64,000 nt of DNA from Halocynthiibacter sp049608145 (GTDB lineage: Bacteria; Pseudomonadota; Alphaproteobacteria; Rhodobacterales; Rhodobacteraceae). A program made the translations under genes and the position numbers. This document shows, piece after piece, positions 25,717 through 34,351 of the stretch. Positions within the stretch are counted from its first letter, which is position 1. Each line of letters opens with the position of its first letter. The stretch lies in NCBI RefSeq assembly GCF_049608145.1, contig NZ_JBMYXF010000006.1, forward strand, positions 28,074-92,073, in the 5' to 3' direction. Below the pieces are notes generated by a model. That model did no database searches. It saw only the letters and a program-made list of their open reading frames with translations, and had not been told where the DNA came from.

Positions 25717-26573
25717 TGCCTTTTGCAGAGGTGAATGGCATCCGTTTGCATTATCTTGATGAGGGCCCACGAGATGGCGCACCACTGGTGATGCTGCATG
25801 CGCTGGGTACGAACTTGCATCTCTGGGATGCGGTCATGACGCATTTGCCAGCAGGATTGCGGGTGGTGCGCATTGATTTGCGTGGCCATGGGCAAAGTGA
25901 TGCCCCACCTGCCCCCTATTCCATGGGGGCTATGGTGCGTGATGTGGAAGCGATCTTAGATCATCTGGATCTGCGTGACGTGATGATATGCGGCTTATCC
26001 TTGGGCGGAATGATTGCCCAGGGTCTGGCCGTGAAACGCCTTGATCAGATACGTGCAGTGGTTCTGGCCGGGACTGCCGCTAAAATAGGCATGCCAAAGC
26101 TTTGGGAAGATCGCAGTGAAGCCGTGCGAAAACACGGGCTAGATGCATTGGCCGAAGAAATCGCCAAACACTGGTTCCTGCGTAAGGGCCAAGATTTCCT
26201 TCCGCCTAAAGGACTTGCGCAGTGGCGCGACATGCTGGTGAACACGCCGATCGAAGGGTATTGCGGTGCGATTGCAGCCGTGTCCGGAACAGATTTCTTC
26301 ACCCCGACATCCGGCCTGCGCCTGCCTGCACTGGGCCTGTGTGGCGTTGATGACCGCGCGACACCGCCCGACCTGATGCGCGAAACCCTAGACCTGATCC
26401 CAGGCAGTGATTTCAAAATCATCCGCCGCGCGGGACATCTGTGCTGTGCCGAGCAGCCAGAAGAGTTTGCACGACATTTGTCCGATTTCATGCAACGTAC
26501 CGGGCATCAGAGCATGCCGAACACCACCCCAACACTGAAGGAACAGAACGGGTGTTGCAGCGGACGCAGCTGA
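25716..26573 (+). CDS. pcaD: Alpha/beta hydrolase, 3-oxoadipate enol-lactonase-like
   Basis: A 285-residue hydrolase with HALGTNLHLWD near the oxyanion hole, the nucleophile elbow GLSLGG (serine at about 93) and RAGHLCCAEQPEEF holding the catalytic histidine. These features fit PcaD of the beta-ketoadipate pathway. However, none of pcaB, pcaC or pcaIJ is nearby, so the symbol rests on sequence type alone; another carboxylic ester or lactone is possible. The C-terminus runs about 20 residues beyond a usual PcaD. Last gene of the five-gene operon. Confidence 0.65.
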   Translation: MPFAEVNGIRLHYLDEGPRDGAPLVMLHALGTNLHLWDAVMTHLPAGLRVVRIDLRGHGQSDAPPAPYSMGAMVRDVEAILDHLDLRDVMICGLSLGGMIAQGLAVKRLDQIRAVVLAGTAAKIGMPKLWEDRSEAVRKHGLDALAEEIAKHWFLRKGQDFLPPKGLAQWRDMLVNTPIEGYCGAIAAVSGTDFFTPTSGLRLPALGLCGVDDRATPPDLMRETLDLIPGSDFKIIRRAGHLCCAEQPEEFARHLSDFMQRTGHQSMPNTTPTLKEQNGCCSGRS

Positions 26574-26581
26574 CCTGTGAC

Positions 26582-27241
26582 CTATTTCACAAGACGCACA
26601 TAGGCATCCGGCCCACGGGGGTCACAGATAAAATAGTCAGCCCTATCTGTCAGGTATTTCCGCCATGTCTTTTCCGGAAGTGTGCTGATTTTGACATTAT
26701 GGACCCTGTTCATGTGAACACTCAGATCCTGTATTTTTACACCTTTTTTCTGATTCAACGTTTGAATGAAATTTTGGATTTTCTCGATAATTTGATCCTT
26801 GGGCAGTATTTTGTCCAAGACAGGCAATGGCACCAGGGTTTTAAAGCAAGTGCAAGACTTCCTCATATTCAATGGGGTCTTTTCTTCACCAATCCCCAGT
26901 ACCCATGCCCCATTTTCGCGCAGATAGGTGGCAAGATGGGAAAAATCACCGTCAGAACTTGCCAGCACGAATTTTCGAATACCCTGCCTGTGGAACAGAT
27001 CCAACGCCTCCACCGTCATCAGTATGTCGGAGCTGTTTTTCCCGCTGCCACTGTGAACCAGATGATAGCCTGGCGCGCCATCCCACCCCGGAAGCTTTGC
27101 AGTATTTCCGTATACACGCTTTATGCGTAGCGCCCCAATTGCCGCGCTGTCTGTAATCAATCGCCCTGCGTGTTTTGATGAAAGATTATCACCATCTACA
27201 AGAAGCGCCAGTTCCTCATATCTTTGCGGATCAAAAGGCAT
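26582..27241 (-). CDS. NYN-domain RNase-like protein with OST-HTH/LOTUS domain
   Basis: A 219-residue protein. The N-terminal NYN (PIN-like) domain has the acidic residues of the metal site: LLVDGDN, GKNSSDILM and LASSDGDFSHL (about 90-100). After about residue 145 comes a basic alpha-helical segment (LSVHMNRVH..., WRKYLTDRADYFI) matching an OST-HTH/LOTUS RNA-binding fold. Such LabA/YaiI-like proteins are likely ribonucleases acting on structured RNA. ATG 27241 is preferred to a TTG three codons upstream. Convergent with pcaD (8-base gap) and otherwise alone. Confidence 0.82.
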   Translation of the reverse strand: MPFDPQRYEELALLVDGDNLSSKHAGRLITDSAAIGALRIKRVYGNTAKLPGWDGAPGYHLVHSGSGKNSSDILMTVEALDLFHRQGIRKFVLASSDGDFSHLATYLRENGAWVLGIGEEKTPLNMRKSCTCFKTLVPLPVLDKILPKDQIIEKIQNFIQTLNQKKGVKIQDLSVHMNRVHNVKISTLPEKTWRKYLTDRADYFICDPRGPDAYVRLVK

Positions 27242-27362
27242 TTTGGTCAATCTGCTCTCTGTTAAATGCTGTTTCCCTAAGCCCCGGCTATGTCAAAACT
27301 ATGGCATGCTTGATTTCTGAACTGACCCGTTTAGATGTAGGGAACTTATTCAGGAGCGCCCA

Positions 27363-28595
27363 ATGTCCAGGAAATCTACACGGTTGCAGGTGATCTTTGT
27401 TCTGATCACCCTGGTAATTGATGCCATGGGTATTGGTCTGATCATGCCGGTCATGCCCGACCTGATCCGCGAAATCGAAGGCGCAAGTCTTGCCGATGCC
27501 GCGATCTGGGGCGGCTATCTGTCTTTTTCCTTTGCAATCATGCAATTCCTGTTCGGCCCAACCGTTGGCAATCTATCTGACCGTTATGGACGCCGCCCGG
27601 TTCTGCTGATTTCCCTATTTATCATGGCTGTAGATTACGCGGTTATGGCCCTTGCGGACACCATGTGGCTGCTTCTTCTGGGGCGTATTGTTGGCGGGAT
27701 TACGGCAGCAACGCATTCCACTGCGGCTGCCTTTATTGCGGATATTTCCAGTGATGAGGAACGTTCACAAAACTTTGGCCTGGTCTCTGCCGCGTTCGGC
27801 GTTGGTTTTGTGCTGGGGCCGGTGATTGGTGGGCTGCTTGCCAGTTTTGGTCCACGTGCGCCCTTTGTCGCAGCGGCAATCTTTGCGGGCAGTAATTTCG
27901 TCTTCGGCTACTTTGTCTTCCCCGAAACGGTCACCGATGAAATCCGCCGTCCCTTTAACTGGAAACGCGCCAACCCCTTTGGCGCGCTGATGAATATCGG
28001 GCGCTTGCCCGGGATACGTCCGTTGTTGGTTGTGTATTTCCTCTATCAGGTCGCATTCTACGTTTACCCGGCGATCTGGTCCTATTTCACACAGGAACGC
28101 TTCGGCTGGTCACCTGCCATGGTCGGCTGGTCGCTTGCGGTGTTTGGAATTTCCATGGCGATTTCGCAAGGGCTGCTTATTCGTAAGATCATTCCTTGGA
28201 TTGGTGAACGTAAAACCGTGATCCTTGGTTTTGTTATCGATATTGTTGTCTTTTTCTTCACCGCGATCCTGACCAATGGCTGGATCGTTCTGGGCCTGAC
28301 ACCCTTGTCTGCCCTTGGTGGGATGGCGACCCCTGCAATGCAGGGATTGATGAGCCGCGCTGCGGGGCCAGATCAGCAGGGCGAATTACAGGGACTTTTG
28401 ACCAGTATCGGGGCGCTTGGGATGATTCTATCGCCGCTGATCATGACACGTACATTCGCCATATTCAGTGAGGACGGGGCGGCATACTACCTTCCTGGCG
28501 CGCCCTTCCTTTTGTCGATGGTCCTCATGGCCCTTGGTTTGGGTATTTATCTGGCAGGTTGGCGAAAATTACGCCCATCCGATGAAAAAACCTGA
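27363..28595 (+). CDS. MFS transporter, TetA/TCR type
   Basis: Inner-membrane proton antiporter of 410 residues with 12 membrane helices. The start VTLVIDAMGIGLIMPVMPDL-like segment (about 16-32), the loop 2-3 motif GNLSDRYGRRPVLL and helix 5 GFVLGPVIGG are characteristic of TetA-like drug exporters. No TetR gene is adjacent, which argues against a dedicated tetracycline determinant; broad export or metabolite efflux is likelier. An AGGAG site precedes the ATG. Confidence 0.85.
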   Translation: MSRKSTRLQVIFVLITLVIDAMGIGLIMPVMPDLIREIEGASLADAAIWGGYLSFSFAIMQFLFGPTVGNLSDRYGRRPVLLISLFIMAVDYAVMALADTMWLLLLGRIVGGITAATHSTAAAFIADISSDEERSQNFGLVSAAFGVGFVLGPVIGGLLASFGPRAPFVAAAIFAGSNFVFGYFVFPETVTDEIRRPFNWKRANPFGALMNIGRLPGIRPLLVVYFLYQVAFYVYPAIWSYFTQERFGWSPAMVGWSLAVFGISMAISQGLLIRKIIPWIGERKTVILGFVIDIVVFFFTAILTNGWIVLGLTPLSALGGMATPAMQGLMSRAAGPDQQGELQGLLTSIGALGMILSPLIMTRTFAIFSEDGAAYYLPGAPFLLSMVLMALGLGIYLAGWRKLRPSDEKT

Positions 28596-28684
28596 CGCAA
28601 AATCGCTATTTTGTCGCGAACGTAGCTTGCAGTGCCGTTAAGGATTTCGCAGGCTCTCCTTTAATTGATCTGAGGAGAGAACCC

Positions 28685-29770
28685 ATGGCCCGTATCCGCG
28701 CAGCTGTCGCCCGTGAATTTGGCGCCCCCTTGGTGATTGAAGACGTTGAGCTGCGCGCACCAGAAGCAGGCGAAGTCGAAGTCACCTTGGATGCCTGCGC
28801 AATCTGCCATTCCGACATTTCCTTTATGGATGGTGGCTGGGGAGGCGAGCTTCCTGCGATTTATGGGCACGAGGCCGCCGGCACGATCACCGCGATGGGC
28901 GCGGGTGTCAAAGGTTATGCGATGGGCGATAAGGTTCTGGTCACCCTGATCCGGTCCTGCGGGGATTGCGCGCCCTGTTCGTCCGGTGCGCCCGTGGCCT
29001 GCGATGGTGATATTTCCATGGACGGTCCGATCACCCTGCCCGATGGCACAGCGGTGACCCAGGGCATGGCATGTGGCGCATTTGCGGAAAAGGTTGTGGT
29101 ACAACCACGTCAGCTTGCGAAACTGCCCGATGATATAGCAATGGATGTGGCATCCCTTCTCGCCTGTGGTGTGATCACAGGTGTTGGCGCCGTCGTGAAT
29201 TCCGCCGCACTGCGCCCGGGGCAAACCGCCGTTATTATTGGGGCTGGTGGCGTGGGTCTAAACGCCATTCAAGGCGCGCGCATTGCAGGTGCCGCCAAAA
29301 TCATCGCGATTGATATGGTTCCAGAGAAGCTTGAAATCGCAAAAGAATTCGGTGCAACACATGGTGTATTGGCGTCCGATGGTAAGCCGTGGAAAGAAGT
29401 TGCAAAGATCACTGGTGGTGCAATGGCAGACGCTGTTTTCATCACCGTTGGCGCCATCCCTGCCTATGAGCAGGCGTTGCGTTATATTGGCCCAAAAGGA
29501 AAAATGGTCATGGTTGGCATGCCGCATTCCGGTGCAAAAGCTGACTATGAACCCGTAATTGTTGCCGCGCTGGGGCAACAAATGATTGGCTCGAAAATGG
29601 GAGATGTTGTTTTGGCCAGAGACATCCCTTGGCTGATCGATCTTTACCAGCAGAACCGCTTGAAACTTGATGAGTTAATTTCCGGGCGCTGGTCGCTTGA
29701 TGACATCAACGAAGCTATCGCAAACACGAAATCCGGCGCTGCGCGTCGAAATGTGGTAATATTCAGATGA
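28685..29770 (+). CDS. Zinc-dependent alcohol dehydrogenase (class III-like)
   Basis: NAD-dependent medium-chain dehydrogenase of 361 residues. Catalytic zinc ligands are in ACAICHSD (Cys at about 40) and YGHEAAG; the structural zinc site is CGDCAPCSSGAPVAC (about 98-112); the Rossmann loop is GAGGVG (about 182-187). GAGGAG lies just before the ATG. It heads an operon with the tmpA-like, tmpB-like and enolase-superfamily genes (4-base overlap with tmpA). It probably oxidises an alcohol formed from, or leading to, the quaternary-amine substrate of that pathway; this role is not part of the published TmpAB reaction. Confidence 0.87.
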   Translation: MARIRAAVAREFGAPLVIEDVELRAPEAGEVEVTLDACAICHSDISFMDGGWGGELPAIYGHEAAGTITAMGAGVKGYAMGDKVLVTLIRSCGDCAPCSSGAPVACDGDISMDGPITLPDGTAVTQGMACGAFAEKVVVQPRQLAKLPDDIAMDVASLLACGVITGVGAVVNSAALRPGQTAVIIGAGGVGLNAIQGARIAGAAKIIAIDMVPEKLEIAKEFGATHGVLASDGKPWKEVAKITGGAMADAVFITVGAIPAYEQALRYIGPKGKMVMVGMPHSGAKADYEPVIVAALGQQMIGSKMGDVVLARDIPWLIDLYQQNRLKLDELISGRWSLDDINEAIANTKSGAARRNVVIFR

Positions 29771-30888
29771 CATACACGACCAGAACAGAAGACAATATCC
29801 TGCACCTGACGGGTGCGGGCAACAACATGCGTTTTCACGCCGTTTGGCTGCGGGATAATCTGCCAGGTGCAGACTACCGCGACCCCGGCAATGGGCAGCG
29901 TTTGGTGACACTGGCAAATCTGCCGGAAGAGATCACCCTAGAGACCGCGAATGTCAAAGGCGACACCGTTGAGCTTCGCTTTGGCGGCGAAGATGCGGTG
30001 CATTCTTTCGATATCGCCTGGCTGCTGGCAAATGCCTATGACAAGCCCGCCGTGTCCGGCATGAATCCGGGCATCAACGCCTGGACATCCGCGCTGACAG
30101 ATGTGCCGACAGGCGACATGACCGAGCTGAAAACAGACAAGGCCGCCAAACTGAAATGGCTATCTGCAGTGCAGGATTACGGCTTTGCCAAAGTCACCGG
30201 CATGGAACCCGTGGAAGGCGGACTGTTTGATATCGCAGACCTGTTTGGCTACGTCCGTGAAACCAACTATGGCCGCCACTTTGAAGTCCGCACCGAGGTA
30301 AACCCGGTGAACCTTGCTTACACCGGGCTGGGCCTGCAGGCGCATACGGACAACCCGTATCGCGATCCTGTGCCAACCCTGCAAATCCTGTCCTGCCTTG
30401 AAAACTCTGCCGCGGGTGGGGAAAACATGGTGGTTGACGGTTTCGCCTGTGCCGAACGTCTGCGCCAGGAAGACCCGGAAGGGTTTGATGCCCTTGCAAG
30501 CTATTCCATCCGCTTTGAATACGCCGGCAGTGCGGATGTCTGCCTGCAATCCCACCGCCCGATGATTGAACTGTCACCGGAAGGTCTGTTTGTGCAGATG
30601 CGCTTTAACTCACGTTCGATCGCACCGGTGCAGGATGTGCCGTTTGACGCGATGGAGATCTGGTATCGCGCCTATCGTCGTCTGTCCGCGATCATTGATG
30701 ATCCTGCGATGGAGGTGACATTCAAACTGTCCCCAGGCGAAGCGTTCATCGTGGACAACACCCGCGTGTTGCATGCGCGCAAAGGCTATTCCGGCGAAGG
30801 CAGCCGTTGGTTGCAGGGCTGTTACGCCGATAAAGACGGTCTGCGGTCCACCCGTGCGGCCTTGGCACGCGAATTGGGAGACGCCTAA
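29767..30888 (+). CDS. tmpA: TmpA-like 2-oxoglutarate/Fe(II) dioxygenase
   Basis: A 373-residue gamma-butyrobetaine-hydroxylase-type protein: an N-terminal small domain (HAVWLRDN, 24-31) without the cysteines that bind zinc in many relatives, then a TauD-like jelly roll with the iron facial triad H193, D195 (HTDNPY) and H336 (VLHARKG). Alone it would be called a carnitine-pathway enzyme. The next gene is a PhnZ/TmpB-type HD oxygenase overlapping by one base, which points to TmpA: hydroxylation of 2-trimethylaminoethylphosphonate at C1, described in a Roseobacter relative. Gamma-butyrobetaine hydroxylase is the alternative. Confidence 0.75.
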   Translation: MTYTTRTEDNILHLTGAGNNMRFHAVWLRDNLPGADYRDPGNGQRLVTLANLPEEITLETANVKGDTVELRFGGEDAVHSFDIAWLLANAYDKPAVSGMNPGINAWTSALTDVPTGDMTELKTDKAAKLKWLSAVQDYGFAKVTGMEPVEGGLFDIADLFGYVRETNYGRHFEVRTEVNPVNLAYTGLGLQAHTDNPYRDPVPTLQILSCLENSAAGGENMVVDGFACAERLRQEDPEGFDALASYSIRFEYAGSADVCLQSHRPMIELSPEGLFVQMRFNSRSIAPVQDVPFDAMEIWYRAYRRLSAIIDDPAMEVTFKLSPGEAFIVDNTRVLHARKGYSGEGSRWLQGCYADKDGLRSTRAALARELGDA

Positions 30889-31481
30889 TGTCAGCCCCAA
30901 ATCCTAGCGAGCTAAACGCAAGCAATATCGTCGATTTCATCGGCGATATCTTTATCCGCTGCGGCGATGAAGAATACCTTGGCGAACCCGTGACCATGGC
31001 CCAACACATGTTGCAAGGGGCCACGATTGCAGAACAAAACGGCATGGATGATGAAATCGTCGTCGCAGCCCTGTTGCATGACATCGGCCATTTCACCAGT
31101 GAATTCGGCACGTTTTCCATGGATGACACCGAAGATCGTTTCCATGAGGAAGCAGGCGCGAAAGTGCTGGAACGCTTCTTCCCGACGATCATCACCGATT
31201 GCGTGCGGTATCACGTGGCGGCGAAACGCTATCTTTGCGCGACAAAGCCCAGCTATTTTGATCGCCTGTCTGAAGCCTCGATCCATTCCCTGAACCTTCA
31301 GGGTGGGCCGATGTCGGACGATGAAGTGGCCGAGTTCGAAAAGAACCCGAACCTCGCGAAGATCATCCAGGTGCGCTACCTGGATGAGGCGGGCAAACAT
31401 CCGGATATGGAAACCCCGGATTACACCCATTTCGCCCCGGCGGTTCAGCGCATCGTAGACGCCCATATGGCGTCGAAATAA
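30888..31481 (+). CDS. tmpB: TmpB/PhnZ-type mixed-valent diiron HD oxygenase
   Basis: A 197-residue HD-domain protein. Iron ligands fit the oxygenase branch rather than nucleotide phosphohydrolases: H40, H64-D65 (LLHDIGH), H86, H109 and D166 (RYLDE). Y30 and E33 form the Y-x2-E gate seen in PhnZ, and K113 lies in the phosphonate pocket segment VAAKRYL. In TmpB this enzyme cleaves the C-P bond of the 1-hydroxy intermediate to glycine betaine and phosphate. Its TmpA-like partner, instead of PhnY, supports the TmpB assignment over PhnZ. Length equals that of known members. Confidence 0.8.
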   Translation: MSAPNPSELNASNIVDFIGDIFIRCGDEEYLGEPVTMAQHMLQGATIAEQNGMDDEIVVAALLHDIGHFTSEFGTFSMDDTEDRFHEEAGAKVLERFFPTIITDCVRYHVAAKRYLCATKPSYFDRLSEASIHSLNLQGGPMSDDEVAEFEKNPNLAKIIQVRYLDEAGKHPDMETPDYTHFAPAVQRIVDAHMASK

Positions 31482-31497
31482 AAAACGGAGGGTGCCA

Positions 31498-32733
31498 ATG
31501 AAACTGAAAGACCTTGAGATTTTCACCGTTGGCACCCCGCCCCCCGGCTGGGGCGGGCGCTACTGGATTTTTGTCAAACTCACGACCGATACCGGGATCG
31601 TGGGTTACGGCGAAGTCTATGCCGCCTCTGTCGGGCCGGCAGCCATGGAACACGTGATCCGCGATGTGTTTGAACGGCACATGTATGGGGAAAACCCGGA
31701 AAACGTTGAAATGATGTTTCGCCGGGCTTATTCTTCGGGCTTCACGCAACGCCCTGATCTGACGGTGATTGGTGCGTTTTCCGGCCTTGAGATTGCCTGT
31801 TGGGATATTCTTGGTAAGGCGCACGAACGGCCTGTTTGGGCCTTGATGGGCGGCTTGATGAATGAACGCATCCGGTCCTACACCTATCTCTATCCCCTGC
31901 CCCATCATAATGTGCAGGACTTCTGGTCCAGCCCGGAAATGGCGGCTGAAACCGCTGCCGAAATGGTCAAACTTGGCTTTACCGCCGTGAAATTCGACCC
32001 TGCTGGTCCCTATACATTGCGCGGCGGTCACATGCCTGCCATGTCCGATATTTCGCAATCCGCCGCCTTCTGCAAAGCCATTCGCGCAGCCGTGGGCGAT
32101 AAGGCTGATCTTCTGTTCGGCACCCATGGGCAATTCTCTACCGCCGGCGCAATCCGCCTTGCCAAAGCGATCGAACCCTATGATCCGCTTTGGTATGAGG
32201 AACCCGTGCCGCCGGATAATATCAACGAGATGGCGAAGGTTGCCAATGCGACCTCGATCCCCATCGCGACCGGCGAACGCCTGACCACAAAAGCTGAATT
32301 CGCGCCAGTCTTACGCAATGGTGCAGCAACGATCCTACAACCCGCTTTGGGCCGTTCCGGCGGTCTGTGGGAGACCAAGAAAATCGCGATCCTTGCTGAG
32401 GCCTATAACGCGCAAATGGCTCCGCATCTTTACGCGGGTCCTGTGGAATGGGCTGCGAATATCCATCTCGCCGCTTCGATCCCGAACCTCTTGATGGCAG
32501 AAACCATTGGCACGGGCGGTGACTTCCACATGCCTCTGATCAAACATTCAATTGAATGGGACAATGGCTATATCATCGCGCCACAAGCTCCTGGTCTTGG
32601 CATCGAATTCGACGAAGATCTGGCGCGCGCGCATCCCTACACGGATACCGGCTTGCACCTGGAAATGCAGGAAGCCCCCTGCAATTATCAGGACGGCAAC
32701 AACTTTGGCGGCGGTGCCCCAGCACGCGAATAA
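31498..32733 (+). CDS. Enolase-superfamily (mandelate racemase/MLE) protein
   Basis: A 411-residue two-domain enzyme: a capping domain to about residue 125 and a TIM barrel after it. Barrel motifs are FTAVKFDP (strand 2), LLFGTHGQF (strand 3), LWYEEPVPP (strand 4), IATGERL (strand 5) and MAPHLYAGP. Two acidic metal ligands are clear (the glutamates after Y-E and G), but the usual Asp/Glu on strand 3 is replaced by Gly. The start is set at ATG 31498 with GGAGG seven bases upstream. It ends the ADH-tmpA-tmpB operon. Sugar-acid dehydratase is the usual label; here the substrate is unknown. Confidence 0.8.
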   Translation: MKLKDLEIFTVGTPPPGWGGRYWIFVKLTTDTGIVGYGEVYAASVGPAAMEHVIRDVFERHMYGENPENVEMMFRRAYSSGFTQRPDLTVIGAFSGLEIACWDILGKAHERPVWALMGGLMNERIRSYTYLYPLPHHNVQDFWSSPEMAAETAAEMVKLGFTAVKFDPAGPYTLRGGHMPAMSDISQSAAFCKAIRAAVGDKADLLFGTHGQFSTAGAIRLAKAIEPYDPLWYEEPVPPDNINEMAKVANATSIPIATGERLTTKAEFAPVLRNGAATILQPALGRSGGLWETKKIAILAEAYNAQMAPHLYAGPVEWAANIHLAASIPNLLMAETIGTGGDFHMPLIKHSIEWDNGYIIAPQAPGLGIEFDEDLARAHPYTDTGLHLEMQEAPCNYQDGNNFGGGAPARE

Positions 32734-32755
32734 AATCGGGCTGTTTCCTTGCAAA

Positions 32756-32779
32756 CCGGGTGGGGGCAGCCCCACCCGG
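32756..32779. terminator. Perfect 10-bp hairpin between convergent genes
   Basis: CCGGGTGGGG and CCCCACCCGG form a stem around GCAG, between the enolase-superfamily gene and the convergent MmgE/PrpD gene. There is no T-run; it may belong to the GC-rich intergenic repeats common in this group. Confidence 0.55.
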
Positions 32780-32819
32780 CGATTACGCCCCCCTAGATAC
32801 TTAAAAACAAAATAGGAAT

Positions 32820-34121
32820 TCAGTCCAGCAGGGCGGCAAATGCATGAACGTTCTTATCTGAGGACAGTCGGGCCGTTGTGTGTATAAGATCACGGGCTTT
32901 ACCCTCTCCGATCAGGGATGCGATTTTATCGGTCAGGCGGTCTTCGATCACATCAAGGGGAAGCGGCTCTGCAAGATCAAAGCTGGCTGCATTTTCACCA
33001 CCACGATGGATGAGTGTGATCCTTGCAGCCGTTTCGGGAATACCTTCATCAAACACTACGGTCACACTATTGGCCAGCTTGCGGGCATTGTCCTGCTTGC
33101 AAAACTTGTCTTCAAACTGATCTGCACAACCGGTATTCCGCCCCAAAAGTGCCATTGCGGTTGTCATTTTATAGCTGAACTTTGCTTCAAGACCGGTTTG
33201 CGGCGTTTCAATATTACAGACCCGCGCCCAACGGGGGTTTGTATGGATGATGATGCTTGTGATCTGATCTGTTGGCAGGTTTGCGGCGGCGATTTTAAGG
33301 GCCTCAAGTGCTGCGTGTGTACCATGACAGCAGGCATGAAATTTATGTGATACGGCATCTGTTACCCAGATCTCGCCCAACCCGTTAAGTGCTGCCATAT
33401 CCCCCGCCCCAGCATGAGTATCGCCAAACCCCTGCACGCATTCCAGCCCATCTGGCCGTGAGATAAAACCGTGAGATGCCAGCAACGCGACCTCAACCGC
33501 ATTGGAGGCCGCAATCCCCGCGTTATAAGGTTTCCCCATCGTGCCAAACTGGCTTTTCAGCCCACTGGCCCGGGTTGCACAAAGACCCAATGCATGTTGC
33601 GTCTGTTCCGCAGACAAGCCCAGAAGGCGCGCGCAGGCCAGCGTTGCACCGAAACTTCCGGCGGTGGCAGTCTGGTGGAAACCGGTCTCATAATGACTGC
33701 GCCCAAGCCAAGCCCCAATGCGGGCACTGGTTTCAAAACCAAGCGCCGCAGCATCGAGAAAATCTGCCCCACTGGCATTGATCTGTTGGGAAAGTGCAAG
33801 GCAGGCCGGGAAAATCACCACAGAAGGGTGACCAATATGCAGGAAATGCGTGTCATCGAAATCAAGCGCATGTGACGTCGCGCCATTCACCAGCGCCGCC
33901 GCGCGGGCGGGTGCGACGCCGCGCCCAAACAAAATAGATTCGCCCGCGCCACCTTCAGCCAGAACCATATCCCGGGTGATCTTTGCGACGGGTTCCGTCA
34001 CACCCGCAAGACCACAGGCAACCCAGTCAACAAGGGACAATCGAATGATTTCGCAGGTACGCGCACTGGGGGTAATTTCACCGGATGCAAACTCCGCTAA
34101 CACTCTGCTGAAATCATTCAT
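32820..34121 (-). CDS. MmgE/PrpD-family protein
   Basis: A 433-residue soluble protein with MmgE/PrpD features: an N-terminal helical domain (WVACGLAG, NGATSHALDFDDTH at about 80-93, a signature region), TAGSFGATLACARLLGL and HKFHACCHGTHAALEAL, followed by a smaller mixed domain. Members include 2-methylcitrate dehydratase, cis-aconitate decarboxylase and carboxylate isomerases, so the reaction is uncertain. No other methylcitrate gene is present. Convergent with the tmpAB operon and divergent from tpa; GGGGATGG precedes the ATG. Confidence 0.82.
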   Translation of the reverse strand: MNDFSRVLAEFASGEITPSARTCEIIRLSLVDWVACGLAGVTEPVAKITRDMVLAEGGAGESILFGRGVAPARAAALVNGATSHALDFDDTHFLHIGHPSVVIFPACLALSQQINASGADFLDAAALGFETSARIGAWLGRSHYETGFHQTATAGSFGATLACARLLGLSAEQTQHALGLCATRASGLKSQFGTMGKPYNAGIAASNAVEVALLASHGFISRPDGLECVQGFGDTHAGAGDMAALNGLGEIWVTDAVSHKFHACCHGTHAALEALKIAAANLPTDQITSIIIHTNPRWARVCNIETPQTGLEAKFSYKMTTAMALLGRNTGCADQFEDKFCKQDNARKLANSVTVVFDEGIPETAARITLIHRGGENAASFDLAEPLPLDVIEDRLTDKIASLIGEGKARDLIHTTARLSSDKNVHAFAALLD

Positions 34122-34170
34122 AATCCATCCCCTTCGATTTTATGCTAATATGCCCCCAGCCTTGGCGCTA

Positions 34171-34185
34171 CGCAAACAATTTGCG
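34171..34185. promoter_or_regulatory. 15-bp inverted repeat upstream of the MmgE/PrpD gene
   Basis: CGCAAA-CAA-TTTGCG is a perfect dyad about 50 bases before the MmgE/PrpD ATG and about 30 bases from the first TauR-like site. Its size and place suggest an operator; no adjacent regulator other than TauR is known. Confidence 0.35.
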
Positions 34186-34213
34186 CCGTCTTTTTGGGAA
34201 CGCTCACAGGTAA

Positions 34214-34245
34214 CTGGCCTTAAATTGAGTTTTGTCTGGATCTAA
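34214..34245 (+). promoter_or_regulatory. TauR-type direct repeats upstream of tpa
   Basis: CTGGCCTTAA (34214-34223) and CTGGATCTAA (34236-34245) are spaced 22 bases start to start. The published Rhodobacter capsulatus TauR site is a direct repeat of CTGGACYTAA. A third, inverted half-site CTGGCCCCAA reads on the minus strand at 34268-34259. The same pair with the same phasing occurs before xsc. Confidence 0.8.
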
Positions 34246-34351
34246 TTATTCCATCGTATTGGGGCCAGACTTCATACTTAAGATTTGCGGCAACGCAGCA
34301 CCACGAGATTCGCTCAATTCCAAGAGCCCCAGCCCGCAAGGAGTTCACACC

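Noticed and set aside
29767..30888. TmpA-like gene considered as a carnitine-synthesis gamma-butyrobetaine hydroxylase
   Set aside because: No carnitine or betaine-CoA genes nearby, and it overlaps a PhnZ/TmpB-type oxygenase, which fits phosphonate breakdown; kept as alternative in the feature.
30888..31481. tmpB considered as an ordinary HD phosphohydrolase
   Set aside because: It has the extra Tyr-x2-Glu gate and lysine pocket of the oxygenase branch and a dioxygenase partner.
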